Shown here piece by piece: positions 46,152 to 56,385 of a stretch of 64,000 bases of DNA. The position numbers were made by a program, and so were the translations under genes. The notes below the pieces were generated by a model. The model worked only from the letters and a program-made list of their open reading frames with translations. It ran no database searches and was not told the origin of the DNA. Source of the stretch: an uncultured Caulobacterales bacterium (lineage in GTDB: Bacteria > Pseudomonadota > Alphaproteobacteria > Caulobacterales > Maricaulaceae); NCBI GenBank assembly GCA_937928165.1, contig CALFVT010000004.1, positions 1-64,000 of the forward strand, given 5' to 3'. Position 1 is the stretch's first letter. Every line of letters starts with the position of its first letter.

Positions 46152-47228
46152 ATGGGAGCCTATGGATTAAAAACCCATATTTGGAATAATAATCTTCGCT
46201 GTGCCTTTCTTCTTGTCTTATTCCCGCTTTTGCTTTTGCTCTTAGCTTTTGCCCTTGTTCTTTTATGGACAGGCTACACGCAAAATATGCCAAGTGATCA
46301 GGGGCTAAGCTATGCCCTATCGGCCATGCCGCAAGCCGCGCCCATTGTTTTAGGATTGTCTGGCGCGTGGTTCGGCATTGCCTTTATGGGGCATCAGGCG
46401 ATGATTGATAAAGCGACAGGCACTCGGTCTGTAACTAAGTCTCAAGAGCCTCGCGCGTATAAACTTCTTGAAAATCTATGTATTTCTCGCGGCATTACAA
46501 TGCCCAAGCTTAAAGTCATGGAAACACCTGTGATGAACGCTTTTGCGAGCGGTATAAATACAAAGAACTATACGATAGCGCTCACGCGGGGGCTCATGGA
46601 CCATCTTGATGATGAAGAGCTTGAGGCGGTGATTGCCCATGAACTCTCACATATTGAAAACCGTGATGTGCGAACCATGATAATTGCCGTCATATTTGTG
46701 GGTATTTTTGCATTTTTTGGTGAGACGATCATTCGTAATATGTTTCGGGTTCACATGCCCAGAAGCCATCATCACAGGCGGAGCGGCGGGGGCAATGCAG
46801 GCGCTTTAATATTTTTTGCGGTGGCTATCATGATCTTTGCTTATTTCTTTGCGGTTATGATTCGGTTCGCGCTGTCGCGAAAGCGCGAATATATTGCAGA
46901 TGCGGGGGCTGTGGAGCTAACAAAAAACCCGGACGCCATGATACGAGCGCTTGAGAAGATTTCTGGTAATGCTAAACTTGAAACTATACCTGCAGAAGTA
47001 AGGGAGATGGCAATCGAAAACCCACGGACGGGTTTTGCTGGACTTTTTGCAACGCATCCGCCAATAGATAAGAGAATTAAGGCGTTGGTGAAATTTGCTG
47101 CGGGTCGAGAGGGGACACAAAGTAAAATTCGCCGAAACCGAAATTCGGACAACGAAATTGACCGTGTGAGCGATAACGCACGCAATAGACCGCCCTTTGG
47201 TCGGCGAAACCCTTGGGCACGGAAATAA
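46152..47228 (+). CDS. M48 family membrane metallopeptidase (HtpX-like)
   Basis: The 358-residue protein has two N-terminal membrane helices, a cytoplasmic zinc domain with HELSH (about residue 165), two more helices near residues 176-194 and 220-238, and the third zinc ligand in KREYIADAGAVELTKNPDAMIRAL. This is the HtpX layout, used to cut damaged membrane proteins. A basic C-terminal tail follows. It sits 31 bases after lemA and overlaps the upstream part of the M16 open frame. Confidence 0.95.
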   Translation: MGAYGLKTHIWNNNLRCAFLLVLFPLLLLLLAFALVLLWTGYTQNMPSDQGLSYALSAMPQAAPIVLGLSGAWFGIAFMGHQAMIDKATGTRSVTKSQEPRAYKLLENLCISRGITMPKLKVMETPVMNAFASGINTKNYTIALTRGLMDHLDDEELEAVIAHELSHIENRDVRTMIIAVIFVGIFAFFGETIIRNMFRVHMPRSHHHRRSGGGNAGALIFFAVAIMIFAYFFAVMIRFALSRKREYIADAGAVELTKNPDAMIRALEKISGNAKLETIPAEVREMAIENPRTGFAGLFATHPPIDKRIKALVKFAAGREGTQSKIRRNRNSDNEIDRVSDNARNRPPFGRRNPWARK

Positions 47229-47248
47229 ACTTTAACAATGGTAAGTAC

Positions 47249-50164
47249 ATGACAAAACAACTTTTACTCTCAACCGCACTTATGCTGTCACTAGCAGCCT
47301 GCGGCGCTGCTGATAATGCAGCCTCAGAAAAACTCTCCACAGCAACATCATCAAATGCATCTGGCGTTAGCGGCAAAACTTCGGGCGTAGACGGGTTTCG
47401 GCTTGTCGAAGAAGTCAAAGCCAAGGCTGGAGAAACAAATATTCCGTTTCGTAAATTTATCTTGGAAAACGGCCTAACTGTTGTTTTACACGAAGATAAA
47501 TCCGATCCCCTCGTCCATGTCGATGTGACCTATCATGTCGGGTCTGGACGTGAAGATGTGGGCAAATCAGGCTTTGCTCATTTCTTTGAACATATGTTAT
47601 TTCAAGGGTCTGCAAATGTTAAAGATGAAGAACATTTCAAAATCATCACCGAGGCCGGCGGGACTTTAAACGGATCAACCAGTTCAGACCGCACGAATTA
47701 TTATCAAACTGTACCAAATAATCAGCTTGAGAAAATGCTATGGCTCGAAGCGGACCGCATGGGCTATTTCCTTGATGCTGTCACCGAAGAGAAATTCGAA
47801 GTGCAGCGCGAAACCGTTAAAAATGAACGGGGACAGCGGGTTGATAATCAACCTTATGGTCTGCTTGGCGAGCGCGTTGGTGAGGCGATGTTTCCGGAAG
47901 GTCATCCATATTCATGGTCAGTTATTGGCTATCTTGAAGATCTTGACCGGGCGACGTTAAATGATCTTAAAAAGTTTTTCCTGCGTTGGTATGGCCCTAA
48001 TAATGCGGTTATTACAATCGGTGGTGACTTTGATGAAACTCAAACTCTTGAGTGGGTTAAAAAATATTTTGGGCCCATTCCAAAAGGCGCAGATGTTCCT
48101 GATCCGGTTTATAACCCTGTAACACTTGATGCTGACCGTTATATCTCACTTGAAGATAATGTGTCGTTACCGCTATTATATATGGCGTGGCCAACAGTGA
48201 AAGCTAACCATGCAGATGAAGCCCCGCTAGATGTTTTACAATCTATCATGGGGAGTGGTAAAACCTCCATTTTATACAAAAACCTTGAAAAAACAGGTAA
48301 AGCCGTCAACGCAAATGCAGGACATGGTTGCCGAGAGTTGAGCTGTCAATTCACTGCGATTGCTTTGCCAAACCCGGCCAAGGGCGCGTCATTGGCTGTG
48401 CTTGAAGCCGACATTCGGGCGTCATTCACAGAGTTTGAAGACCGCGGCGTTGAGGATGATGATCTTGAACGGGTTAAGGCGAGTATTGTATCGGGCATGA
48501 TTTATGGTCTTGAAAGCGTAACCGGTAAAGTTATCCAGCTTGCAGCCTATGAAACCTATCGAGATACGCCTAATGGAATGAGTGATGATATTGCCCGTTA
48601 TCAGAATGTAACGAAGGACGATGTCGTTCGCGTTTATAATAAGTATATCAAAAATAAGCCCGCCGTGATCATGAGTATTGTTCCCAAGGGCAAGCCTGAA
48701 ATGATTGCTAAAGCCGATACGTGGGAGCGTTATGAGCGTAACATCCCGGCAGATACAGGCAGTGATGATTTTGAATGGAGTGCACCGGAAGATAATTTCG
48801 ACCGGAGTGTGGTTCCGCCAGCAGGCCCGAATCCGACAATTAAAGTACCAGATGTTGCGACAACAAAACTCGCCAATGGCATTCGGGTCATGTCTGCTCA
48901 AAATACTGAAGTTCCCACGACAACGATTAATATTCGTATGAAAGCGGGTCAGTCACACGACAGCCTTGATAAGCTAGGTGTTGCGGTTAATACGGCGCAA
49001 TATTTAAATGACGCAAGCACGGAATCGTCGACGGCCGAAGAGCTTTCTAATCGTTTGAATAAGCTGGGGTCTTCTGTATTCTTCTTTGCCAATGACGGCT
49101 TTACAACTATGCGTATTCGTAGTTTGACAGAAAACCTTGATGCGACATTAGCTATTGCGAAAGAGAAACTTCTTGAGCCTAAGTTTGATCAAGCAGATTT
49201 TGTGCGTCTTAAAGCGCAGACGATTGAAGGCATTAAGCAAAGTAAAAAGCAGGCGGGTTCTGTTGCGTCTGAGATTTATAACCGTAAGCTTTACGGTGAT
49301 GATAATAGTTTTGCTTGGGGTGGCTCAGGAACGCTAGAAACAGTTGAGAAGACGACACTTGCTGATTTTGAAAATTTCTATAAAGCCCATTACTCACCTA
49401 AAATTGCAACTTTAACGGCGGTCAGTGATTTAAGCCAAGACAAGCTTAAGACAGCGCTTAAAACCCTCGAGGATTGGGACGGAGCTGATGTCCCTGGCGT
49501 TAAAGACAAGAGCTATCCTGAACTTGAAGGGGGTACGATTTACTTTGTCCATAAAGACAAAGCGGCGCAATCCGAAATCCGAATTGGTAAACGCTCTATG
49601 CCATATGATGCAACCGGTGAGTATTACCGCGCAAATATGATGAACTATGCGCTTGGCGGGGCGTTTAACAGCCGGATTAATCTGAATCTACGTGAAGACA
49701 AAGGCTATAGCTATGGTGCGCGGTCTTTCTTTAACGGTCAAGAAACGCGCGGGTCTTATACCGCATCTGCGGCTGTTAAAAAAGATACGACTGCCGCTTC
49801 TATTGTTGAGTTTATGAAAGAACTCGATGGTTACCGGGAAGGCGGCGTGACGGAAGAAGAACTTGCATTTACGAAAAGTGCGGTCGGTCAACGTGATGCC
49901 CGTGCCTATGAAACGCCGGGGCAAAAACTTGGCCTTCTTAACCGTATGATGCAATATAGCTTGCCGTCAAACTACGTCGAAGAGCAAAATACTATTTTGG
50001 CAAATATGACCAAAGCCGATATGAATGCACTTGCGAAGAAGCACTTAACAACGGATGATATGATTATGGTTGTTGTTGGTGATCGCGAAGTCGTTTGGGA
50101 TAATATAAAAGCCCTTGGCTATAAAGTGGTTGAATTAGATGCGGATGGAAATCCCATCAAATAA
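47249..50164 (+). CDS. M16 family zinc peptidase lipoprotein
   Basis: A 971-residue pitrilysin-like peptidase with a lipoprotein signal (LSLAAC, Cys18) and a low-complexity spacer. The first half has the inverted zinc motif HFFEH (His111, Glu114, His115) with the downstream Glu in ETVKNERGQRVDNQ; the second half is the paired, non-catalytic M16 domain. It would degrade peptides in the periplasm. The true start is ATG 47249; a longer open frame upstream overlaps the M48 gene. Confidence 0.95.
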   Translation: MTKQLLLSTALMLSLAACGAADNAASEKLSTATSSNASGVSGKTSGVDGFRLVEEVKAKAGETNIPFRKFILENGLTVVLHEDKSDPLVHVDVTYHVGSGREDVGKSGFAHFFEHMLFQGSANVKDEEHFKIITEAGGTLNGSTSSDRTNYYQTVPNNQLEKMLWLEADRMGYFLDAVTEEKFEVQRETVKNERGQRVDNQPYGLLGERVGEAMFPEGHPYSWSVIGYLEDLDRATLNDLKKFFLRWYGPNNAVITIGGDFDETQTLEWVKKYFGPIPKGADVPDPVYNPVTLDADRYISLEDNVSLPLLYMAWPTVKANHADEAPLDVLQSIMGSGKTSILYKNLEKTGKAVNANAGHGCRELSCQFTAIALPNPAKGASLAVLEADIRASFTEFEDRGVEDDDLERVKASIVSGMIYGLESVTGKVIQLAAYETYRDTPNGMSDDIARYQNVTKDDVVRVYNKYIKNKPAVIMSIVPKGKPEMIAKADTWERYERNIPADTGSDDFEWSAPEDNFDRSVVPPAGPNPTIKVPDVATTKLANGIRVMSAQNTEVPTTTINIRMKAGQSHDSLDKLGVAVNTAQYLNDASTESSTAEELSNRLNKLGSSVFFFANDGFTTMRIRSLTENLDATLAIAKEKLLEPKFDQADFVRLKAQTIEGIKQSKKQAGSVASEIYNRKLYGDDNSFAWGGSGTLETVEKTTLADFENFYKAHYSPKIATLTAVSDLSQDKLKTALKTLEDWDGADVPGVKDKSYPELEGGTIYFVHKDKAAQSEIRIGKRSMPYDATGEYYRANMMNYALGGAFNSRINLNLREDKGYSYGARSFFNGQETRGSYTASAAVKKDTTAASIVEFMKELDGYREGGVTEEELAFTKSAVGQRDARAYETPGQKLGLLNRMMQYSLPSNYVEEQNTILANMTKADMNALAKKHLTTDDMIMVVVGDREVVWDNIKALGYKVVELDADGNPIK

Positions 50165-50183
50165 GATATAATTAAATATGTTA

Positions 50184-50211
50184 AAAAGCGCTTCTTTGGA
50201 GCGCTTTTCTT
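50184..50211. terminator. Bidirectional terminator between M16 and TRAP genes
   Basis: AAAAGCGCT pairs with AGCGCTTTT around a 7-base loop; T-rich sequence follows the hairpin on both strands, so it can end both the plus-strand M16 gene and the minus-strand TRAP operon. Confidence 0.85.
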
Positions 50212-50230
50212 ATGCCAATATAAAAGACGA

Positions 50231-51811
50231 TTAGGATAAAAGATTATTAGGTAGGGCCGTTGCTAAGGCCGGAAAGAAAACCACAAGTAAGATAACGATA
50301 AACTGTAGTCCAATAAAAGGTATGACGCCTTTATACAGGGCTCTGGTTGTGACTTCCGGCGGAGATACGCCCTGTAGGTAAAATAAAGCAAAGCCAAAAG
50401 GCGGCGTGAGGAAGCTTGTTTGAAGGTTTAGTGCCATTAAAATTCCAAGCCATATGGGGTCGATCCCAAAGGCTAATAACGGCGGCGCAACAAGGGGGAC
50501 AACAACAAATGTAATCTCGATAAAGTCTAGGAAAAAGCCCAATATAAACATAACAAGCATGACAAGGGCTAAGGCCCCCCATTGCCCACCGGGCGCATTT
50601 TCAAGAAATTCTGCAACAAGTTCATCCCCGCCAAACCCGCGAAAAATAAGGCTAAAAATAGTCGCGCCAATTAAAATAACAAAAACCATAGAGGTAATGT
50701 GCATGGTTTTTCGTGAAACCTGTGCGAGTTGATCTGATTTTAATAAGGGCCAAATCGCCGTTAAAACGGCGGTGAATACCACCCCGGATATGAGAAGGCT
50801 TAATCCCATGATGACCCGTTCAATGCCGGTTAATCTATCTTGGCCAAAGCGAATATCTACGCCCGTTAAATCAATAATAACCAGTAGAATAATACCAAGG
50901 AGACTAACCATTGCTGCGCGTTTATAAATCTGTGTGCCCGATGTTTTTATCACGGCCAAAAGTATAGCGCCCAATGCCCCCAAAGCAGCAGCCCGCGTCG
51001 GCGTTGCATAGCCTGTTAAAATAGAGCCTAAGACCGCGAAGACAAGAATGATAGGCGGCAGCATGGCTATTAGAGCGCGGCGTATAAAAATTTTGGGGTC
51101 TATATCACTTGGCCACGGTGTTGAGGGGGCCTTTTGTGGCTGCAATAGACCTGTGATAACAATATAGGCGGCATATAGCCCGACAAGAGTGAGGCCTGGC
51201 AATAATGCGCCCGCAAATAAATCACCAACTGACACAACTTGGGTCGAGACTAATCCATGACTGCGCTGGGCTTCTTGAAAGGCGTTACTGATCTGATCCC
51301 CCAGTATCACAAGGACAATAGAAGGGGGAATAATCTGGCCTAATGTACCTGATGCGGCAATCGTGCCTGAGGCTAAAGATGGGCTATAACCGCGTTTAAG
51401 CATCGTCGGGAGTGATAATAAACCCATGGTCACGACCGTTGCGCCGACAATGCCTGTTGAGGCGGCTAAGAGTGCGCCTACGAAAACAACCGCAACGCCA
51501 AGCCCGCCCGGTAGCGGCCCGAATAAATCAGCTAAACTCTCAAGGAGGTCTTCCGCGATTTTTGAGCGCTCTAACATAACACCCATGAAAACAAATAAAG
51601 GGACTGCAATTAAAATTTCGCGGGTTATCAGCGGATAGATTCGGCCCGGTATGGCGAGGAAAAAATTACTATCGAATATGCCGAGGCTGGTTCCCAGAGC
51701 TGCGAAAAATACGGCAATGCCGCTAAGGGTAAAGGCGACGTTATAGCCGCCCATTAATCCTGCGCAGGCAAGACCAAACATCAAAAGGCTTAAGGTTTCT
51801 GGTAAACTCAT
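50231..51811 (-). CDS. TRAP transporter large permease subunit (DctM)
   Basis: The 526-residue protein has about 13-14 hydrophobic segments and the family's N-terminal REILIAVPLFVFMG and ASTGIVGATVVTMGLL helices. It is longer than ordinary DctM (about 430), with extra helices in the middle (about residues 280-370), a feature of the larger TRAP permeases in the mannitol/chloroaromatic group. It imports a carboxylate or similar substrate using an ion gradient. It overlaps the small-subunit gene by four bases. Confidence 0.94.
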   Translation of the reverse strand: MSLPETLSLLMFGLACAGLMGGYNVAFTLSGIAVFFAALGTSLGIFDSNFFLAIPGRIYPLITREILIAVPLFVFMGVMLERSKIAEDLLESLADLFGPLPGGLGVAVVFVGALLAASTGIVGATVVTMGLLSLPTMLKRGYSPSLASGTIAASGTLGQIIPPSIVLVILGDQISNAFQEAQRSHGLVSTQVVSVGDLFAGALLPGLTLVGLYAAYIVITGLLQPQKAPSTPWPSDIDPKIFIRRALIAMLPPIILVFAVLGSILTGYATPTRAAALGALGAILLAVIKTSGTQIYKRAAMVSLLGIILLVIIDLTGVDIRFGQDRLTGIERVIMGLSLLISGVVFTAVLTAIWPLLKSDQLAQVSRKTMHITSMVFVILIGATIFSLIFRGFGGDELVAEFLENAPGGQWGALALVMLVMFILGFFLDFIEITFVVVPLVAPPLLAFGIDPIWLGILMALNLQTSFLTPPFGFALFYLQGVSPPEVTTRALYKGVIPFIGLQFIVILLVVFFPALATALPNNLLS

Positions 51812-52488
51812 CTCTGCAAGTCCGGTGCCGGGAAATGATCTTTTATCCCGCTTAGGCGCGGGGGCTCACCTATTTCCCGCATTATAAAAACAGCCCGCAG
51901 CGCAATGGATTGCCCTTGAGCCAGCATTAATACCGCAAATGCCGGGATGAGTGTTTTTAGTAAAAATACGCCTTTAATTCCGTCGGCTTCGGCAGAGCCT
52001 TCAAAAATAAGCCATGCAAAATGAACAGAGCTATTTGACGACCAAATGAGTAAAAGGCAAACGGGCACAAGTCCAAGGTGAAACCCGATAAAGTCTATGA
52101 GCGCTTTGTGATGGCGCTGTAATCGCGACTGGAAAATATCGACTCTGACATGTTCATTCATGAGTAATGTGGCCGCCGCGCCGAGCATGAGGGTTCCGGC
52201 ATGAAAATATTGCGCGCTTTCACTAAGCTTTGTCCAAGATAGTCCAAATAATGAGAGGGCAAAAACACTCATAGCGACCGTAATGACAAGTAAGGGTAGG
52301 GCCCATTTGACCGCTTCGCCTATTTTATAATTTAGAGCGTCTACGGATGAAATGACATTTACACTTAGGCTGGAGAGGTGCTTTTGTTTGGGGAAAAATA
52401 ATAAAAGAGCAGGGAGGCTAAGCCAAATTAAGGCGAACCATCCTATGCCCTTCATAGCGCCGCCAATAATATCTATAAACTCTGCCAT
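51808..52488 (-). CDS. TRAP transporter small permease subunit (DctQ)
   Basis: The 226-residue subunit has four main hydrophobic helices (about residues 14-30, 60-84, 95-112 and 136-160), one further near 185, and the conserved MNEHVRVDIF block of DctQ. It pairs with DctM to form the membrane part. It lies 11 bases after the binding-protein gene and overlaps the large-subunit gene. It is longer than minimal DctQ (about 160-170), in keeping with its large partner. Confidence 0.9.
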   Translation of the reverse strand: MAEFIDIIGGAMKGIGWFALIWLSLPALLLFFPKQKHLSSLSVNVISSVDALNYKIGEAVKWALPLLVITVAMSVFALSLFGLSWTKLSESAQYFHAGTLMLGAAATLLMNEHVRVDIFQSRLQRHHKALIDFIGFHLGLVPVCLLLIWSSNSSVHFAWLIFEGSAEADGIKGVFLLKTLIPAFAVLMLAQGQSIALRAVFIMREIGEPPRLSGIKDHFPAPDLQR

Positions 52489-52499
52489 AACGAAGGGGA

Positions 52500-53654
52500 C
52501 TATTGTAGAGACGCAAGGGCGGCTTGGCGGGCAGCAATATAACGGCCATCACTCATTTCCGTCCATTTAGCATATTGATCCCGCGCAGTTTTATAGCTTT
52601 CATAAATTCTCTGCGTTTGCCGATCAGAGGTTCCTAGTTCACGGACGACATCTTCACATATACGGCCAATCTCTACCATAATATCTTGGCTAAAAAAGCG
52701 CGGCTCTATACCATGTTCGCGGCGAAGCGTGTTGAGGGCTTTTGCATTCTCATATGTATATTCACCGAGGCTGGTATTATTGGCATGTTGCGCCGCATAG
52801 TTTATCATCTTTTGCTCTGTTGTTGTTAGCCCGTTCCATAGCCCAAGATTAATGCCGACGGACAAAGACGCGCCGGGTTCATGAAACCCAGGCGCATAAT
52901 AAAAAGGCGCCTCGCGGTAAAACCCAAAGGCGAGATCATTCCATGGGCCAACCCATTCGGTTGCGTCAATATTTCCAGATTGAAGGGCTTGATAAATTTC
53001 ACCGCCGGACAACCGAACAGCCGCCCCGCCAAGACGGCGTATAACATCGCCGCCGAGTCCGGGCATGCGCATTTTAAGCCCTTTAAAGTCCTCAAGACTA
53101 TTGATCTCGCGTTTGAACCATCCGCCCGTTTGATGTCCGGTGTTTCCGGCTTGAAAGGCTTTGACGTTAAATCGCGCGGATAAATTATCCCATAAGGCCT
53201 GTCCGCCGCCGTGATCTATCCAGCCCATGATTTCAGCCGCTGTCATGCCCATGGGGACGGCTGTAAAAAAGGAAAACCCTTTTGATTTGCCTTGCCAGTA
53301 ATATTCAGCTGCGTGATACATATCGGCCGCGCCGGTTGATACAGCGTCGAAACATTCCACGGCACCAACAAGTTCACCGGCGGCGAAAACTTTAACGTCA
53401 ATACGGCCCTCACTAATTTCGCCAAGGCCAGATGCAAAACGGTTGGCCATTTGTCCAAGGCCCGGAAAATCTTTTGGCCAACTTGTCGCCATGCGAAATT
53501 CTTTAAGGCCTTTATTGATTGACGGCGCTGCAAGACCTTGGCCGGACTGAGCCTTGCTTGTTTTTATGGGTTTATTTGACTGCGAAAGCGCTCCGGCAAC
53601 ACCGGCACCAGCCGCAATGGCCGTGCTGGCAAGAATAAGGTCGCGGCGTTTCAT
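52500..53654 (-). CDS. TRAP transporter substrate-binding protein, TakP-like
   Basis: The 384-residue protein starts KRRDLIL, a twin-arginine-type signal, so it is probably exported folded by Tat. The body matches TRAP binding proteins, with the LKMRMPGLGGDVIRRLGG and GNIDATEWVGPWNDLAFGFY regions resembling TakP, which binds 2-oxoacids; the Arg in KMRMPG is the usual carboxylate contact. The substrate is therefore probably an organic acid, by inference. It overlaps bpt by four bases and begins the TRAP set. Confidence 0.93.
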   Translation of the reverse strand: MKRRDLILASTAIAAGAGVAGALSQSNKPIKTSKAQSGQGLAAPSINKGLKEFRMATSWPKDFPGLGQMANRFASGLGEISEGRIDVKVFAAGELVGAVECFDAVSTGAADMYHAAEYYWQGKSKGFSFFTAVPMGMTAAEIMGWIDHGGGQALWDNLSARFNVKAFQAGNTGHQTGGWFKREINSLEDFKGLKMRMPGLGGDVIRRLGGAAVRLSGGEIYQALQSGNIDATEWVGPWNDLAFGFYREAPFYYAPGFHEPGASLSVGINLGLWNGLTTTEQKMINYAAQHANNTSLGEYTYENAKALNTLRREHGIEPRFFSQDIMVEIGRICEDVVRELGTSDRQTQRIYESYKTARDQYAKWTEMSDGRYIAARQAALASLQ

Positions 53655-54442
53655 CTTAATGTCTTTGCTCGAAAACTTGCTTTTAACGCAGCCTTTTCAA
53701 GCTGAAACTGAGGTGACGTTTTGGATTCCAAATTAATCCAGCCTCTTTGAGTTAAAATCTCTGCAGGTTTGAATTTTTCTTTATAACGCATTTTTGGGCT
53801 TTCTTTGACCCAATAGCCAAGGTAAAGATAAGATAAGCCCAGAGTTTGACATCGCCTGATATGGTCAAGGATCATAAAGTTTCCTAGGCTTCGGCCCTTT
53901 ATGCCTGGATCAAAAAAACTATATACCATTGATTTTCCGTCGATAAGGTCATCGATGATAGTGCAGGCCAAGAGCGTGCCGGCATGATTACGATATTCAA
54001 CGATTTCAGTATTAACAGCGCCGTCTTCGACCATCATCTCATATCTTATAAAGTCCATTTCTGCCATGCCGCCGTCCGGGTGACGCATTGATAAATAACG
54101 CTTTAACAACCGAAATTGTTCTTCTGTGGCTAAGGCTTCGCTTATGATACGCGATATATCTTTATTTCGGTTCGTTATCCGGCGGTAGCTTTTGCTCGGC
54201 TTAAACTCATCGACCCGAATGCGTAGGGATTGACACGCACGGCAAGTTTCACAGGCGGGGCGGTAAATTACATTTTGAGACCGCCGAAACCCTGCATGTG
54301 TAAGATAATTATTTAACTGCGAGCCAGACAATGGGTCGAGCTGTGTGAAAATTTTACGTTCCATACGGTCCGGTAGATAAGGACAGGGCGTCGGGACCGT
54401 TAAGTAAAATTGTAATCGTTGTGGGTCAAAAGGCAATGACAT
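53651..54442 (-). CDS. bpt: Aspartate/glutamate leucyltransferase (arginyl-tRNA-protein transferase family)
   Basis: Bpt (263 residues) adds Leu from tRNA to proteins with N-terminal Asp or Glu, marking them for ClpAP by the N-degron pathway. The N-terminal CPYLPDRMERKIFTQL and the cysteine cluster YRPACETCRACQSLR are hallmarks, with the GNAT-like C-terminal domain (YLYLGYWVKESPKMRYKEKFKP). It overlaps the TRAP binding protein by four bases and follows the SLC13 gene by 11. Confidence 0.96.
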   Translation of the reverse strand: MSLPFDPQRLQFYLTVPTPCPYLPDRMERKIFTQLDPLSGSQLNNYLTHAGFRRSQNVIYRPACETCRACQSLRIRVDEFKPSKSYRRITNRNKDISRIISEALATEEQFRLLKRYLSMRHPDGGMAEMDFIRYEMMVEDGAVNTEIVEYRNHAGTLLACTIIDDLIDGKSMVYSFFDPGIKGRSLGNFMILDHIRRCQTLGLSYLYLGYWVKESPKMRYKEKFKPAEILTQRGWINLESKTSPQFQLEKAALKASFRAKTLR

Positions 54443-54453
54443 AATTCTTAATC

Positions 54454-56298
54454 TTAACCTGTGGAATTAATAATGAAAGGTAATAATAGGCTATAAGTGA
54501 TCCACATGAGAATAATTAAGGGCGTACCAAATTTGACGAAGTCCTTAAAACTGTATCGCCCCGGCCCCAATACTAGCAGATTGGTTTGATAGGCGATAGG
54601 TGTCGCAAAAGAACAATTTGCTGCAAAAATAACTGTGAGCACAACTGTTATAGGATCGATATTGGCTTGTTTGCTAATTGAAAGTGCAATCGGCGCAAAT
54701 AGCAATGCCGTTGCGCTATTCGAAATAATATTCGTCATACAGGCAACAATAAGGAATAATGCCATGAGGAGTATTTGTGGGCCAAAAGGTAAAAATAAAT
54801 CAACACTAGCCTGAGCGATAAATGCGGCGGCGCCTGTATGCTCCATAGCCAAGCCCATAGCGAAGGCCGCGCCAATCAGCAAAAATATACGCATATCAAG
54901 GGCACGCACCGCTTGGCGAACATTAAGGCAGCCGGCGGCTATCATGAGGATAGCGCCTGTTAAGGCTGCAATTTCTATGGGTAAAACACCTAGAGCGGCG
55001 GTTAAAACCGTGCCGCCAAAAATCAACTGCGCTAAGGTGGCTTTGCGGATATCGGGAAGTTCCGAAGTTGACCATTCTAAGAGCAAAACGTCGCGGTTAC
55101 TACGTAGCGCTTTCATGTCGGATTCGTAGCCGAAAAGAAGGAGTACATCACCGGCTTCAAGGCGAATTTCAAGCATGCGTTTGCGGATCATGCGTGAGCG
55201 TCTTTGAATGCCTAGCACAAGGCAGCCTGTTTGTCGGCGAAACCCAATTTGCTCTATATTGCGGCCAATCATCCGAGACGCCGGGGCGATGACTGCTTCG
55301 CTGACGACAATCGTATCATTGTTTTCAGAAGGTTTACTCTCGTCATGAAAGCCTGCGATATTCAGCATGCCCTTTAAATATTGGGGATCAGAGGCTAATA
55401 AATTTGATAATGAACTTCGCGTTGTCGCCACAATTAAAATATCTCCCGATTGTAAAGTTACATCAAAAGGCGGTAGAAAGCTTTGCTCCCCGCGCTGTAT
55501 CATGCGTATCGTGACATTTTTTAATTGGGGTATCATTCCGGCAATCGTTGATGCACCTTCCAGCGGGTGTCCCGCCGAAACCCGAATTTGCGCAATATAT
55601 TGACGGCCTTCATTGCTGATTTCATTCTCAAGGCTTTTCCTGTGGGGTAATAATATGGGCGCCATGGTAATAATATAAACGGCGCCTACCGCCGCCAGTA
55701 TAAGTCCTGGGCCGGTCTGAGTGAAGAACCCAAGGGACATATCAGTGCTGCGCTGTAAGACATCATTAACGAGCAAGTTTGTTGATGACCCTATAAGCGT
55801 TGTCATACCGGCTAATATGCAAAGAAAACTTAGGGGCATCATGAATAGTGAGCCTGATAGTTTAAGCCGTGAGGCCATCACTGTTAATATTGGAATGAAC
55901 ATCACAACGACGGGGGTGTTGTTCATGACCATAGAGACGGAAAAGGCGATCAGGAAAACAAGGGCTAAGGCTTGACGGGGCCGTTTATCAAGTAAGGTCG
56001 ATAATTTTGATATTGGCGCTTCTAAAGCGCCGGTGTGGAACATGCCCTGACCTACGACTAATAACGCCATAATGGCAATCAAGGCCGGAGCTGCAAAACC
56101 TGAGAGTAAAGATGTGCTATTTAGTCCATCATTGCCTAGCGGGGCGAAAAAATGAAAGAATATAAGTAAGACGGATATGACGCCAATGGATATGGCTTCG
56201 ATAGAAAATTTTTCACGAAAATATAGGTAAACAGCAGCGCCAATTATAACGAGCGTCACCCACATTTGCCATGAAATGTCTGCGGCTAAACCTTCCAC
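54454..56298 (-). CDS. SLC13-family permease with two RCK_C/TrkA_C domains
   Basis: The 614-residue protein has an N-terminal membrane half, two soluble TrkA_C-type domains in the middle (about residues 225-395, with LQSGDILIVATTRSSL and LEAGDVLLLFGYESD) and a C-terminal membrane half (SNSATALLFAPIALSI). This is the bacterial SLC13/DASS-like layout, used for sulfate, anions or carboxylates; the substrate is unknown. A GTG start at 56298 with GGAGG ten bases upstream is used; ATG at codon 12 is an alternative. Confidence 0.92.
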   Translation of the reverse strand: MEGLAADISWQMWVTLVIIGAAVYLYFREKFSIEAISIGVISVLLIFFHFFAPLGNDGLNSTSLLSGFAAPALIAIMALLVVGQGMFHTGALEAPISKLSTLLDKRPRQALALVFLIAFSVSMVMNNTPVVVMFIPILTVMASRLKLSGSLFMMPLSFLCILAGMTTLIGSSTNLLVNDVLQRSTDMSLGFFTQTGPGLILAAVGAVYIITMAPILLPHRKSLENEISNEGRQYIAQIRVSAGHPLEGASTIAGMIPQLKNVTIRMIQRGEQSFLPPFDVTLQSGDILIVATTRSSLSNLLASDPQYLKGMLNIAGFHDESKPSENNDTIVVSEAVIAPASRMIGRNIEQIGFRRQTGCLVLGIQRRSRMIRKRMLEIRLEAGDVLLLFGYESDMKALRSNRDVLLLEWSTSELPDIRKATLAQLIFGGTVLTAALGVLPIEIAALTGAILMIAAGCLNVRQAVRALDMRIFLLIGAAFAMGLAMEHTGAAAFIAQASVDLFLPFGPQILLMALFLIVACMTNIISNSATALLFAPIALSISKQANIDPITVVLTVIFAANCSFATPIAYQTNLLVLGPGRYSFKDFVKFGTPLIILMWITYSLLLPFIINSTG

Positions 56299-56385
56299 CC
56301 AGGAAATACCTCCAATTTCGATATTAACATGTGACGGAAAACCATGTTAAGGGAAAGCGAAAAATAGCAAAGAAAGCATAAGATT

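Noticed and set aside
48422-48901. A 159-residue frame opposite the M16 gene
   Set aside because: No start signal or motif; the M16 frame explains the sequence.
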